Assembly: GCA_031216915.1 (NCBI GenBank)
Contig: CM062289.1
Location: 392,672,674-392,736,673 of the forward strand
DNA from: Pictodentalium vernedei
Lineage: Eukaryota > Mollusca > Scaphopoda > Dentaliida > Dentaliidae
Reading direction: 5' to 3'
DNA: 64,000 nucleotides
In this document: piece after piece, positions 1 to 10,575 of the stretch
How positions within the stretch are numbered: position 1 is the first letter of the stretch
How the letters are laid out: each line of letters opens with the position of its first letter
Notes under the pieces: generated by a model
The model's input: only the letters and a program-made list of their open reading frames with translations
Told to the model about the DNA's origin: nothing
Databases searched by the model: none
Translations under genes and position numbers: made by a program

Positions 1-255
1 TTAATAAGTGCTAAATATTGAAACTGAAAACTATGTCCCACTTACGAGGTAATGTTTGAGGAACGAAATCATCCAAGTTACGACGTATGCTTGGGTCCAA
101 CAAGTCGCCATATGCAATGCTGAATAAACTTCACTTATTTTGTCATGAAAATCGACTTTCAATAAACTTATCTCCTCTGAAATTATTAGATAGATAAGAA
201 AGGTCCAATAAGAAATACCTATGACATCAGTAGAAAATAAAACCAGTTTCCTGTT
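1..255. other. No recognised feature
   Basis: AT-rich sequence with no long frame, RNA gene or repeat that I can recognise. Confidence 0.5.
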
Positions 256-331
256 GTTACTTTTAATAAACGAAAACTACAGTACAGACGGCTCTTGAAG
301 CTGTCTGTTGTTTTTGTTTATTAAAAGTTAC
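256..331. repeat. Foldback hairpin
   Basis: Left arm GTTACTTTTAATAAAC...CAGACGGC pairs with right arm GCTGTCTG...GTTTATTAAAAGTTAC around a short loop TCTTGAA. A few mismatches suggest moderate age. No second copy was seen in the window, so the family is unassigned. Confidence 0.75.
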
Positions 332-1035
332 AAAAGGAACCGTGACTTTTATGGTAAGCTAATTAGAAGCATCTAAGTAACCGCCCACATTGGCTCTTTA
401 TCCAACGAATGTTTTTCACAGTAATTTGCAAGTTTTTATTCTTCCCAGGACAAAAATGAGCAAATCTTACCTCCGAGACTATTATATTAATGGAAAGGAT
501 AGTGTTTGTATTTTATGTCACGATATATGTAAAGATGGTGAAAACGCCATCTTCTTATTTTTAAATAGATTTAAACAGAGGATAATAATAGCGAAACGTT
601 CAAACATATTGGGAAAAAAACCAGCATCTGTATTTTTTCACCACTCTACTGGAAGATGCTTGAAATTTGTGTAATGATGCACACAACGATGATACAACTT
701 CACTAATACTTCGAAATTTCAGTTTTTATATGGAATTCCCATTCTCTTAGTGTTCAATTTACTGACATTAGAAAATTAAGGGGGAGGTGATTTTTCTGTG
801 CATCTCTTCTGATGAAGAAAGTTGTCAGCCTTGAACATTGTAGATGACGCCTTGATGTACTCAAGGGACGAAATACTGGTATTCTTATTCTTGTCTTCAA
901 CTTGTTTTGGGTAAATGATAACTCACGAAAGGGCGGATTAAATAGTCCTTTAGTCTGTATCATCCGAAAATAGGATCTTCAACTCCTTTATTTAATCAAA
1001 GTAAACTGTTGCAGATGCAAGCACTGGCTGCAGGA
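332..1035. other. No recognised feature
   Basis: A 94-codon open frame lies at 390-674 on the plus strand, but it shows no recognisable domain and no flanking splice signals. I treat it as chance. A piece resembling family C termini (GGCTCTTTATCCAACGAAT) sits near 391-409. Confidence 0.4.
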
Positions 1036-1702
1036 TATATAGAATATGCCCATAGTAGCTTGGTGTATCAAATGTTCACCACGAGTGGTGAAGTGGTGTT
1101 AACCGCGAGCCTTTGGCGCGCGGTTAACAGCACTTCGCCACAAGTGGTGAACATTTGATACACCAAGCTACTTTGGGTATATTTTATTTATACCATGATC
1201 GTCAGATTATTAAGGGTCGCTTTCATTTTTTCGCGATTTTACTGACCAGCAGACGTACGTGCGAATCTGTTTTTGTTTACATAAGCATCGGTGGGCGGTA
1301 CCTCAGCTGTCAATTTTATCTCCGAAACGAAATGGAAAAAGAAACGGAGCCTTTTTCATATTAATAACATAATAACATACTATTTCGAGTTGTGGATGCT
1401 TTATTAACATGAGACAATGCATGTTTGTTAATTTTTAGTGTCTTATGAGGTAAACCCATTAAAAACGTAATAATTAATTTCCACTTTCATTTCACTCTTC
1501 GCGAGACGACGTGCGATAAATTTAGACAAGTTCGCAAGCAGGTCGACGTCACCAAAGGTCAACTTGAATGTAGTTCCACTGTAGATGTAAATTTTAACTA
1601 TTGAAATCCCATTGCTGGTGTGTTCACCACAGTTGGTGTGTAAAGCTAAACTTTATGTAATAGGCTTTTCATATATAACAGAATAGGTAATCATGGTATA
1701 AA
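1036..1702 (+). repeat. Interspersed repeat M, copy 1 (inverted mate at 15243-15906)
   Basis: About 660 bp present again in opposite orientation at 15243-15906. The first ~140 bp (1050-1186) is a near-perfect hairpin: TAGCTTGGTGTATCAAATG...CATTTGATACACCAAGCTA, with GGTGAAGTGGTGTTAACCGC-type inner arms. The remaining ~510 bp is bounded by inverted TATACCATGAT/ATCATGGTATA near 1190 and 1702, so a hairpin may abut a separate TIR element. Its class is unassigned. Confidence 0.8.
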
Positions 1703-2169
1703 AACGTATTTATGTCATTGATAGATAACAATGACACACTGCCCAATCGGTTCTCGGATTCTATGAGGAATAAATAGGTTGTTATTGTATAGAATGGTTA
1801 ACCTAGACGAGTACACGTTTCTATTAGCACATGATTCGAATCGTGATATCAAAAGAATAATATATCTATATATTCAAAACAATGAAACGTTTAGCACACA
1901 ACCATTGAGAACCCTCCATACAGGCCACAGAGAACTTGCTGAACCACTTTTTGTTGTGTACCATACCGACTGACGTCTAAATTGTACATATATTTAAACG
2001 ATTCTCGGTCCCCAACTTAAATTGTTTTCATTACCAATATATTTCGCTTTCAGCAGATCACCTAAAATTCCCCAAATTATGCCTACAAATTGGTTAAAAA
2101 TCCACCTGATTGTCCACATGACAGAAATTCTACCTGACATTTCTAGGTTTGTGCAGTCTATCTTCCTGC
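1703..2169. other. No recognised feature
   Basis: No repeat or gene recognised. The minus-strand open frame overlapping 1994-2197 runs into the MITE end and lacks domain support. Confidence 0.4.
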
Positions 2170-2420
2170 TTAACCCTTTACCTAACGTAACGGCCAAAAC
2201 CGGCCAGCGCTATTCTCAAAAATCGTCAGTGAATTTTCCTTATTTTTTCATTTTTTGTCTCAAAAACATAGGTTATGACCCCTCATTGGAACGAGCTCGT
2301 CGAGCTCGTTCCAATGGGGGGTCATAACCTATGTTTTTGAGACAAAAAATGAAAAAAATTAGTTGTTCAAGATTTTTTTTTGCAAGTGTCGTCTGCTTTT
2401 CACGTTAGGTAAAGGGTTAA
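2170..2420 (+). mobile_element. TTAA MITE family A, full copy
   Basis: TTAA at both ends (2170-2173, 2417-2420), then CCCTTTACCTAACGT and its inverse. The left subterminal part carries GGCCAAAACCGGCCAGCG and the right one GCAAGTGTCGTCTGCTTTT. The middle ~90 bp is a hairpin with arms AAAACATAGGTTATGACCCC and its complement, meeting at GAACGAGCTCGTCGAGCTCG. TTAA duplication plus CCC termini is typical of piggyBac-like non-autonomous elements; assignment to that superfamily is inference because no transposase is present. Confidence 0.9.
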
Positions 2421-3190
2421 AACGTAACCTGCGTCTTCCTCAGATGAACTGAACCTCAGTCGATAATCCCGCTACTTGATAAATGCAAAGGGGTTGATAC
2501 ATACCCCCCATCTTACTCCGGTGACTAGAAATCTGATCTGAGACCGTATCTGGTGGGTGAAAAAGACGCGATTTCAACAAAGAAACTTACGAACAGCAAC
2601 AGAGAATCCTCTGATTGTTCATAGAATACGAGAACCGATCGGGCAGTGTGGTTGAGCGACTTATTTACTAAGCAATCCTTTGTCGTCACAGTGGGAAAAA
2701 TGGTTCCGTGTGTCGGGGATATAAACTTAGACAAGTGAGTTTGATATTGTAATTTACTTGAGTAATGTTTTGATAAATTAAAATGAGGAATCACATATAT
2801 CAAGACAAAAATGTAAAACAAAAGTTTATGTATCACAGCCATCCGTAAGTAACATCAGCACAGAGAGCTGAGAGATGTCAACTCTATACAATTTAATTCT
2901 GGACGCATATTAATTTTCTTCTTCATCTATCTGAAAAGAGAAAACAAAAATGCCCGTTTTATTGTCGTTACCAAACCAACTGTCTTCAAAACGGACAGAT
3001 ACGGCCCCACAAAGTAGATCTTCTGTGTCTGAGTCCATTTTTGTAAAATTGCATGTGGGCGGGCGGTTTTTTATTTTATTTTTTATTTTTGTAATTATTT
3101 CTGTGCCATCGAAAGTTTATGTTCTTGATTTGTTTTATATATTAGGCCTTATAATCTACAGAATAGCATGCGTGGTGGTGTATTTCGTCC
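2421..3190. other. No recognised feature
   Basis: Open frames at 2525-2842 (minus) and 2950-3195 (plus) have low-complexity hydrophobic translations and no splice or domain support. Confidence 0.4.
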
Positions 3191-3250
3191 ATTGAGTGCA
3201 AGAAGGCTTTGCAATGCTAAAGCATTGCAAAGCCTTGTTGCACTCAAGGG
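3191..3250. repeat. Hairpin family O, copy 1
   Basis: TTGAGTGCAA...GGCTTTGCAATGC / GCATTGCAAAGCC...TTGCACTCAA. The same outer GAGTGCAA and inner GCAATGCTAAAGCATTGC core recur at 22168-22246, where the intermediate arm sequence differs (GGCGCCATTT). Part of the outer arm also occurs near 24598. Confidence 0.75.
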
Positions 3251-3634
3251 ACAAAATTATCAATTTTATCAACTTGGGTAAAAATATCAGATATAAACCA
3301 TTTAATTAGTATGTTTTTAAGTTTACATTGGTTATAAAAAGAGAGCATGTGGCAGTCAAAAGGACCATGCGGGGGGGCCTAAGAACAAGATTTTTAACTT
3401 TTTTAAGGCTCAAATAGAGCATTTTAGTGGGTAAGTTTTATCGAGTTATCTCATTATTGGTGGTAAGAAATCCTTGTCAGTTTAGGTACATGTCTTCCAA
3501 AAATTCAACCGCCTTTACTCAGTCAGACAAGAAACGCACTCTGTGAGAGGTAAGAGCGGGTCTTCGTGATTACTGGTTGGCAATAGATTTTCTGCTTTTC
3601 GATTAACCCAAACCTGACCAGATGCTGAATAATT
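3251..3634. other. No recognised feature
   Basis: Includes a run of nine G at about 3370. Nothing else seen. Confidence 0.4.
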
Positions 3635-3970
3635 TGTAGACCGAGTTCACCATTTTGTTATACAAATAGACGAATTGAGGGAATACACCATGGAACATTT
3701 CAACATGACGTATATATTTTGTTAGAAAATTCCGATCAATTAGGGAGACGGTTGGGAACATATTTTGAATTACAGTTAGTTACATGTGCAAACGGAACGC
3801 TACCGATGAAATAGTTTAAACGTTATTTAAATCTATGAAATGTTGGTTTTAGTTGTTTATTGTATTTGTCCGAATGCACACAAATTGTTGACATATAACA
3901 AAAATAGTTATTGACTTTTATTTTGGGTAAAACGTGACTATACTGGCCTGACCAAAGTTGTATTCACATT
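3635..3970 (+). repeat. Interspersed repeat AA, copy 1
   Basis: Diverged direct repeat of 10240-10575. Both share, in order, GACCGAGTTC, an ATAGACG...TTGAG tract, TATATATTTT, TAGTTTAAA...TTTAAATCTATGAAATG and GGCATATAACA-like ends. No termini or coding identified. Confidence 0.65.
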
Positions 3971-4146
3971 CGCTTTCAGACTCACCGAATAAAACTATTG
4001 TTAGGTCCGTAATATCTGACATCAACCCCCTTAAAAGTCAATACCCGTCACGTAACTCACGTTCTAGAATTTTAAAGTAAATTTGGAACCCACGTACATT
4101 CTGCATATTTTTCCCTTGTCAGTTTGTCTGTCCCATTTCATAATAA

Positions 4147-4558
4147 GGGGGCACGATGGCATTTCGGTAACCGGTTCTCGTCAGATCATCGAATTAAGAA
4201 ACATCGAGCCCGGTTAGTCCTCGGATGGGTGACCATCTGAGCGATCGATTCGGACTCCCGCGTTGTGTCCTTGGGCAAGGCACTTAACCCTGATTTTTCA
4301 CATGGGGGCACGATGACGCCGTGAACTAAGGCGTACTGCACGCCGATGGTGCGCATGTCTTCAATCAGTCTAACCCTGCCTGTGCTGCAGTGCGGAGTTA
4401 CGATGTTGGGGAGCTGGCAGCTGCTCGTCGTTGCTCGGTGGTTGTCTCCGGGTACTCCGGTTTCCTCCACCCGTAAAACTGTCACGGTCATGATTAGCCA
4501 TTATGCATAAGTATGTGGCCTTAAACACCAATAAATAAATAAATAAATAAATAAATAA

Positions 4559-4593
<35 letters not shown>

Positions 4594-4595
4594 AT
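4147..4595 (+). mobile_element. 5S-rRNA-headed SINE, full length with perfect TSD
   Basis: The head (about 4170-4245) matches the internal-promoter region of 5S rRNA: TCTCGTCAGATC, GAATTAAGAAACATCGAG, CCCGGTTAGTCCTCGGATGG, GTGACC. These correspond to 5S CTCGTCTGATC, GGAAGCTAAGCAG and GGTTAGTACTTGGATGGGAGACC. The body (TTGTGTCCTTGGGCAAGGCA onward) and the (AAAT)n tail are those of the tRNA-headed SINEs elsewhere in the window. ATTTCATAATAA flanks it at 4135-4146 and 4596-4607, a perfect 12 bp target duplication, which shows LINE-mediated insertion as one unit. The class is SINE3-like; the head assignment is by eye. Confidence 0.85.
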
Positions 4596-4742
4596 ATTTC
4601 ATAATAACGTCTATGTCTGGAAATGTATCTATCCCAATGGCACATATGAAGTTCACACGTGATAACGCTACATGTAATATTCACGCATGACAATAAGATG
4701 CTATTTATTGCAATAAACAATTACCTAAATACACAGAACGTC

Positions 4743-4876
4743 ACGATGTGTGTATACGTTCGTCAATACGGCATAATTGCCAGCGCGGAAGGATAGAACG
4801 AGAGGCTGCGCCTCTCGTTCTATCCTTCCGCGATGGCATGAGTGCCATACTGACAAACGCATTCACACATCGTAGC
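4743..4876. repeat. Long imperfect hairpin
   Basis: Outer arms CGATGTGTG...GTCAATACGGCA and TGCCATACTGAC...CACACATCG enclose a perfect inner stem GCGGAAGGATAGAACGAGAG / CTCTCGTTCTATCCTTCCGC with loop GCTGCGC. The inner stem is perfect and the outer arms are diverged. Confidence 0.8.
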
Positions 4877-6262
4877 GTTCTATGTTTATTACACGCCTCT
4901 TTGACATAGATCCATTCATTTAAAAATTCAAACATCACAGTGTTCTGACGTCTGCTTGAAATAAAAACAAAAACAAATCTCTGGTGTGATTGGCAAGCAC
5001 GTATGACAGATCGATATGTAAACAGAAAAATATAAATGAAAATTATACCCAAATAGGTTATTTGTTCGTATTTTTAAGAAATTAGCTTCCGTTATCTGAG
5101 AGATATTCGCTTCTATTCGCTTCTAAATCAAAACTTCAGCGTTATAAAATCACTCCCCATTTATAGAATTAGTTTAGTTTCGATAATTTTGGTGGATTTG
5201 AGCGAAAGTATTTTCCAATTGACATTCGATTTATCGGATGTCGCCTCAGCTTCCGAATTGATCTGGATCAGAATGCGACGTTTCGATTGGATGATTGCAA
5301 AATAGGCGGAGTTTACTTCTTTCGATGGATCCATGACGTTAGATGGAAAAATAGTGCATCAACGGAAATCCGTATGGAACTCCATGTGCATGGAACTGGA
5401 GGAAAAGTTAAAGGCGTGTAATAAAGTAACAGCAAACACTATTCACAGAAATAACATTTCAAATTTTATTATTCTTTTTCTTTTTTGGCCTCAAACACTT
5501 ACACTATGACTCTCCGTTGAAGCGATCGATCTTCTGACACACGATCAGTTGTCAGTGCGCATAAAAAATCCGATCGATCGAAAAGTACCACATTTCGTTC
5601 AATGAGAAAATTTAAACTGCGCAAAAAAACAAAAGAGTCTTTTGTTATATCTTCCATTCATAAACATTATACTCCCTTTCAACAGCGCCTTCATTAAACC
5701 ATTCGAAACACAAATTGTTCGATCGTTATTTAGCCATTCTCCTGTTTGTGGCAATTTAACCGACGCAGCAAATTTAAATTCCCTTCAACGATCACAAATG
5801 TGTCAAAATTAGTTTTTACAAGATATTTAATGTTAATTTAACGGGCAGATAAAACAAAACAACAATATGTTCTGTCAAAGTTCAGCAGTTTTACTGCATT
5901 TTCCTAGACGATAATATGCCATTTTCTCGTTAAACATTGGGCTGAAAAACTCATTCTCTCTGTCTTCCGCTTGGGGATACCAAGTTACACAGTATTTTAT
6001 CGGTTAATTATAGCTGAGCGTATAATTAATATTGGTATATTCATTTTGAATGTGAAATAATGTTACGTCATAGAGGGGAAAACACACAAGAATAAACTGA
6101 CGAATGGGCTAAGTACAAGGTATTTTCAATCATACCTTGTATGTCTATTTCCATTGATCTGGTTGGTGATCAGATTCCATCCATGTCATCATATAGCTCA
6201 GTAATTCTTTATCTTTATCGTCTCTTTTCCGTCGCTTTCCACTACAAAATACATAGTCTTAA
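4877..6262. other. No recognised feature
   Basis: About 1.4 kb without recognisable coding, RNA genes or repeats. Some GCGATCGATC-type short inverted motifs near 5520-5580. Confidence 0.4.
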
Positions 6263-6289
6263 ATATATATATATATATATATATATATA
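6263..6289. repeat. (AT)n microsatellite
   Basis: About 13 AT units directly abutting the left arm of the 107-nt hairpin. Confidence 0.95.
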
Positions 6290-6291
6290 AT

Positions 6292-6536
6292 AATGAATTA
6301 TACCATTTAATGCAGATGAAATCAGTGAGAATCAATCTCTTTTTCAAATTTCCTGCTTAAGGTACAGAATTCGGCACTTCTGTTATGCATTTTTTAGGTT
6401 CGATCCCCATCGGCGTCAGAGTCTTTCATCCTAAAAAATGCATAACAGAAGTGCCGAATTCTGTACCTTAAGCAGGAAATTTGAAAAAGAGATTGATTCT
6501 CACTGATTTCATCTGCATTAAATGGTATAATTCATT
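6292..6536. repeat. Perfect inverted repeat, 107-nt arms, 31-nt loop
   Basis: Arms 6292-6398 and 6430-6536 are exact reverse complements by base-by-base reading. Outer end AATGAATTATACCATTT, inner end GCATTTTTTAGG. The 31-nt loop plus the flanking arm bases (6397-6433) is a 37-nt identical copy of 6714-6750, the B-box end of the tRNA-like repeat 300 bp downstream. Zero mismatches imply a very recent inverted duplication, or a library or assembly foldback artefact. Confidence 0.9.
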
Positions 6537-6625
6537 GTAAACAACTAATTCTGGGGGATACCGAGTAATTTCGTGTGGACTTTGCCAGTTCCATGGACGC
6601 TCGATCTGCTAGCATGCCTTTATTG

Positions 6626-6750
6626 GGTCTTGTCGGTAGTCGAGTGGTCTATGGCGCTGGTCCAGTTTCGCAAGGCGATTGGTGCCGCAGAAGTGTACTC
6701 TCATCAAGGCAGTGGTTCGATCCCCATCGGCGTCAGAGTCTTTCATCCTA
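6626..6750 (+). mobile_element. tRNA(Leu)-like SINE or tRNA pseudogene
   Basis: A-box-like TAGTCGAGTGGTCTATGGCG and B-box GGTTCGATCCCC are spaced about 75 bp apart, as in long-variable-arm tRNAs (Leu/Ser). The T-arm does not pair well and no complementary acceptor stem is visible, so it is not a functional tRNA. No tail or TSD found. Its last 37 nt are duplicated in the hairpin loop at 6397-6433. Confidence 0.6.
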
Positions 6751-6757
6751 TATAAAC

Positions 6758-6880
6758 CGAAAGTGTTTTGAAGAAAAAAAATTATTCTACGAGTAGGATT
6801 AAGAATGAAACCGACGAGAGTCTCGTCGGTTTCATTCTTAATCCTACGAGTAGAATAAATGTTTTACTTCAAAACACTAT
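6758..6880. repeat. Hairpin immediately 3' of the tRNA-like repeat
   Basis: Inner perfect stem ATTCTACGAGTAGGATTAAG...CCGACGAG / CTCGTCGG...AGAAT; outer arms AGTGTTTTGAAG and CTTCAAAACACT are interrupted by an A-rich indel. Confidence 0.8.
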
Positions 6881-7797
6881 ACGTTTAGTTTGTTTATCCC
6901 ATAAATCATTTACAGGCCAGTCGCGGTGAAATCATGCTGTTACTCGCTACAAAACACTGCGAGAAGTGAGAAACACATTGGTGCAATTCGATCGACAAGC
7001 AAAACTGCCAAAAATGAACAAGGCGCAGTGATACATTTCTGTCTAAAAATAATTCCCCCACAAACTTGAGCTAAACTTGCAAAAATACTTTATTAAATGA
7101 ACAATGTTTATCTTTCTTACTTTCGTTGTTTATTGTTATTTTTTTTCGTCGTCGATTCAACTTGAGTTTTATAAACAAAGCAGACGACACGTGCATTTGT
7201 ATATTTACACTTTCCTAATTTGAAAAATGAAACATCAATCATCGTTCCCCCGCCTTTCAATTTCACAATCGAACTTGTATGCTTTTCAGCGCTTGGTTTC
7301 GATTGATTCACTTTGTGTTTTCTTTGTTAATTGTTGTTCGTTTTATTGTTAGACAGAGTTGAAATGTGTCATATATTCTAAAACTAAATATTTTAGCTAC
7401 GGTCAACGTTTGATAAACGTCTGTTCATTATGTCTCCCACAACGAAAAACAGGTCAAGTGAACATGAATGCGGTAGAGGTTAGAGGTCAACAAGTCCATC
7501 TCTACAAAAGGAATAAATTCTTTCAGTGTTAAACCTACGGGGAAAATTTATCACCATACTAGCAGCTGCTACTAGGTGAATAAAGCTAAATTTTATCCAA
7601 CACTTTGAATGTTCGAATAAACGTCCATTTATGGGATAAATTTGGAAAAATGATGAGACCGAGCACATATCAGGTAACCCAAGAATTACTAAATTGACTA
7701 TTCTTCGCATACCATATTAAGTTGTCTTCCCCGTCGGATGTACTCGATATGGTTTTGTTTTGTTGCATTCAGAATGTTTTTTTTTTTATCGTTTCCG
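6881..7797. other. No recognised feature
   Basis: Open frames at 7117-7311 and 7480-7710 (minus) lack domains. Nothing else seen. Confidence 0.4.
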
Positions 7798-8152
7798 AGG
7801 GAGCGCGAAGACTCAGTTGTTATGGCATTGCACATTAAACCGAAAGGTACACGGTTCGATCCCCACCAGGACTAACTGTTTTGTGTCCTTGGGCAAGGCA
7901 CTTCACCCCCGATTGTTCACACGGGGGCACGTTGGCGCTGTGTACTAAGGCGTAACGCAGGCCGATGATGCACATGTCTTCAACCAATGGTAACCCTGCT
8001 TGTGAGGAGTCAGTACGTTGGGGAGCCTAACAGTTGCTCGCCGTTGCTATGTAGTTCTCTCCGGGTATTCCCTTCCTCCACCCGTAAAATTGTCCGACAC
8101 GAGGTGACCCTGGTTTGTCGAAAGAGTCGTTAAACCCCAATAAATAGATACA
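7798..8152 (+). mobile_element. tRNA-derived SINE, subtype 2
   Basis: Head GGAGCGCGAAGACTCAGTTG (A box) and CGGTTCGATCCCC (B box), then TTGTGTCCTTGGGCAAGGCA and a body ending GTCGTTAAACCCCAATAAAT. Perfect 13 bp duplication TTTATCGTTTCCG at 7785-7797 and 8153-8165. This subtype has the AGTCGTTAA... tail rather than the ATGATTAGCCATTGTGCAG tail. Confidence 0.9.
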
Positions 8153-8219
8153 TTTATCGTTTCCGGCTACTCATCTTGCCGCAGCTATTTTAATATGATT
8201 GTTCCTGGATGCTCTTACA

Positions 8220-8485
8220 GTAAAGGTTCTATGCCCATTCGGCTCTCAGATTTGATCGAATCGAATCCAGCGTCAAATCAGACAGAGGACTTTGAATCGA
8301 ATTTAATCTCAAATCAAATCACTCTTCAGGTTTTAGATATTACATCTCTTACAACCGTAAATAATGTCAAACGTCACTTATGTATTGTATGTAACGGTGA
8401 CTTTTCAGATTGGACAAATCAATCAAAAATGCGGAATAGTTCTAAACGGAATTAAAGTATATTCGAAAGGGGAACCCACTTGAAC
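8220..8485. repeat. Repeat P-like TTCGAATCGAAT-rich segment
   Basis: TTTGATCGAATCGAATCC, TTTGAATCGAATTTAATC and CAAATCAAATCACTCTTCAG resemble material at 62110-62400, suggesting one interspersed family. Confidence 0.55.
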
Positions 8486-8770
8486 TCTTCTTCTGTCATC
8501 AGGTCTCCTGTACAGGCGACCTGATGATAGAAAAAGAGTTTAAAGGGAGATAATTGGTAGGATCGTGAGAACATATCAACTAATTTTCTATCATCAGGTC
8601 TTCTGTACAAGAGACCCGATGATAGAAGAGTTTAAGGGGAGATTATTGGTAGGACTGTGAGAACATATAAACCATTCTTCTATCATCAAGTCTCCTGTAC
8701 AGGAGACTCGATGACAGTGGAAGAGTTTAAGGGGAGATAGTTGGTAGGACTGTGTGAAAATCTCAACTAT
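8486..8770 (+). repeat. Three tandem ~90-105 bp units, each with a palindrome
   Basis: Each unit has TCATCAGGTCTCCTGTACAG, a palindrome centred on CCTGTACAGG, then GATGATAGAAGAGTTTAAGG and TTGGTAGGACTGTGAGAACA. Units start near 8490, 8590 and 8683. A single relic occurs near 62935-62990, so the tandem state is specific to this site. Confidence 0.8.
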
Positions 8771-8870
8771 TCGAAAATGTCCAAATCAGTGGGTCGGAAA
8801 TCAAATACAATCAAATCATCGGTACGATTTCGAATCGAATTGAATTTCGAAGCTAAGTTCTTCACTTCCA
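8771..8870. repeat. Repeat P flank
   Basis: AATCATCGGTACGATTTCGA and AATCGAATTGAATTTCGAAG match the segment following the comparable unit at 63040-63078. Confidence 0.55.
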
Positions 8871-9115
8871 CAGTTTTGTATATCACGTGTTAAATCACAT
8901 TATTTAACATTGATTGGTTAAGAGGAAGCATTCTTTCCCGTATTGTATCACTCACTGCAGAACACGAAAACCTGATGACGGCACTATACTAATGTGATCC
9001 CGGGACTCAACACGAGAACACTCAGTCATGGTTTCCCCTCTTTGCGCAGAGAGGATGGGAGGCGCACACTAGAATACTGTAGCTGATTTCCTGATGGTCA
9101 GATATAGATGATATT

Positions 9116-9720
9116 TAGTGTTTTTGAGTGGATACCGAAAATTATCTCATGAGTGACCGAGACAAATGTTTATTTTTCGCGAGCGCTTGAGCGAGCGAAA
9201 ATAACCATTTGTCTCGGTCACAAGTGAGATAATTTTCCGTATCCACTTAAAAACACTATATTTTCTTTTTATTATACGCTTTTTTATAAGAATCTGATAA
9301 TTCCATTCGTTTCAACCTTGAATTGATGCATGAAAGTAAACAGCGCATTGAATCATCGAAACGGGGAAGTGATTTGATTGATAACAGGAACACTGAGATA
9401 GCGTCTTGAAATCTGATTTCAGTTGGCGGGTTTCTAGTCCAAACATGGCCTGAAAGTCCGTAATATAAGTTTTTGGTTTGGTACGTCCTTTGAAAGGACG
9501 TACCAAACCAAAAACTTATATTGCGGACTTTCAGTCCATGTTTGGACTAGCGGGTTTCATGCATCAAGTCAAGGTGAATACGTGTTGAATTATTGCTGGA
9601 AATGATCGGTATCCACTCAAAAACACTAGATTTACTTTTCATTATACGTTTTAGAACAAATTGATCATTTCCAGTGATAATTTGACTCGTATTCACATTG
9701 AAGTGATGCTTTGAAAGTCG
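9116..9720. repeat. Composite palindromic cluster R
   Basis: TAGTGTTTTTGAGTGGATAC starts at 9116. Its inverse occurs at about 9240-9258 and again at 9609-9628, so a 143 bp hairpin with GAGCGCTTGAGCGAGCG-type loop sits within a larger TIR-bounded unit. A second hairpin at 9433-9550 has near-perfect arms (GGACGTACCAAACCAAAAAC). TTCATTATACG blocks repeat directly after both right termini. It looks like one palindromic element inserted in or duplicated beside a relative. Confidence 0.75.
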
Positions 9721-10239
9721 CCATTTTGATTGATACCGTGAAAGTGAAAATTTCTATATCTTCACAATGGGGGATACGATTTCTATCTTTTCACAATTTC
9801 TTCCATAATCTATTGTTTTGCGTACAATAAATGTTGTTACACGACAGTAGGTGTTGTGCCTTCCGATTACTTCAGTTCTCATCACATACATCTGGGCAAT
9901 TCTACATATTGAACAGTTATATACTATACTATACTATACTATCCTTTATTGCGAAAAACATATACATGTTTATAGCAAAAGAAAATAATGGAAAATTGAG
10001 TGAGAAGAAAAAAAAAGGGAAACATGGAAGTGTACATGAAGAGTCGTAGTTGGGTGATACATCTTTGTCGTAAACGAAGAACCTTAATCGTACAGTGTGT
10101 GACTAATTTTATAACGGTTACATAATACATTCAGTAAAAACATTATTAATTTTGATGGGAGTCAGAAATATTTTTCAAATGGGATGACCTTATTTTATTT
10201 GCTTGAAACAGATATTTTGCCAAATTTAATACAGATTTT
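9721..10239. other. No recognised feature
   Basis: A short TATAC tandem (about four units) near 9921-9941. No coding seen. Confidence 0.4.
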
Positions 10240-10575
10240 TTGGCACGACCGAGACCGAGTTCGTTGTATTGTTATAAAGATAGACGGATTGAGTGAATAT
10301 ACCGTACAGTACTTCAAGAAATTGTATATATTTTAAAGAAACTTCTGACGAATCAAAGAGACCGTTGGAAACTGGTTTTCAGTAAATGTTTAGGCGGGTA
10401 AACTGTTGAATTAGTTTAAATGCTGTTTAAATCTATGAAATGCTGGCCTTATTTGTTTCTTGTATTAATTCAAATGCTAGTGGGTTGCTGGCATATAACA
10501 TTACGGTTAAAGACGTTAATTTCGGTTGGAATTTGGAAAGTAATTATACAGACTTGTCCTAAGTGTTATTTTGGT
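10240..10575 (+). repeat. Interspersed repeat AA, copy 2
   Basis: Direct diverged mate of 3635-3970; shares TTTAAATCTATGAAATGCTG and GGCATATAACA. Confidence 0.65.

Noticed and set aside
390-674. 94-codon open frame as a gene
   Set aside because: No domain, no splice or promoter context, AT-rich composition; no better than chance frames nearby.
1994-2197. Minus frame with hydrophobic WIFNQFVGIIWGILGDLL as a membrane protein exon
   Set aside because: It starts inside a MITE terminus, has no recognised family and no clear splice sites.
2170-2420. Bacterial-type intrinsic terminators or attenuators at the many hairpins
   Set aside because: Hairpins belong to TTAA-flanked dispersed elements in animal-type DNA.
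4165-4250. Functional 5S rRNA gene
   Set aside because: Only promoter-region blocks match, followed directly by the SINE body and tail with a target duplication.
6626-6750. Functional tRNA-Leu gene
   Set aside because: A and B boxes are present, but the T-arm and acceptor do not pair.
8490-8760. Regulatory palindromes for a transcription factor
   Set aside because: Better explained as tandem copies of a repeat unit; no gene nearby.
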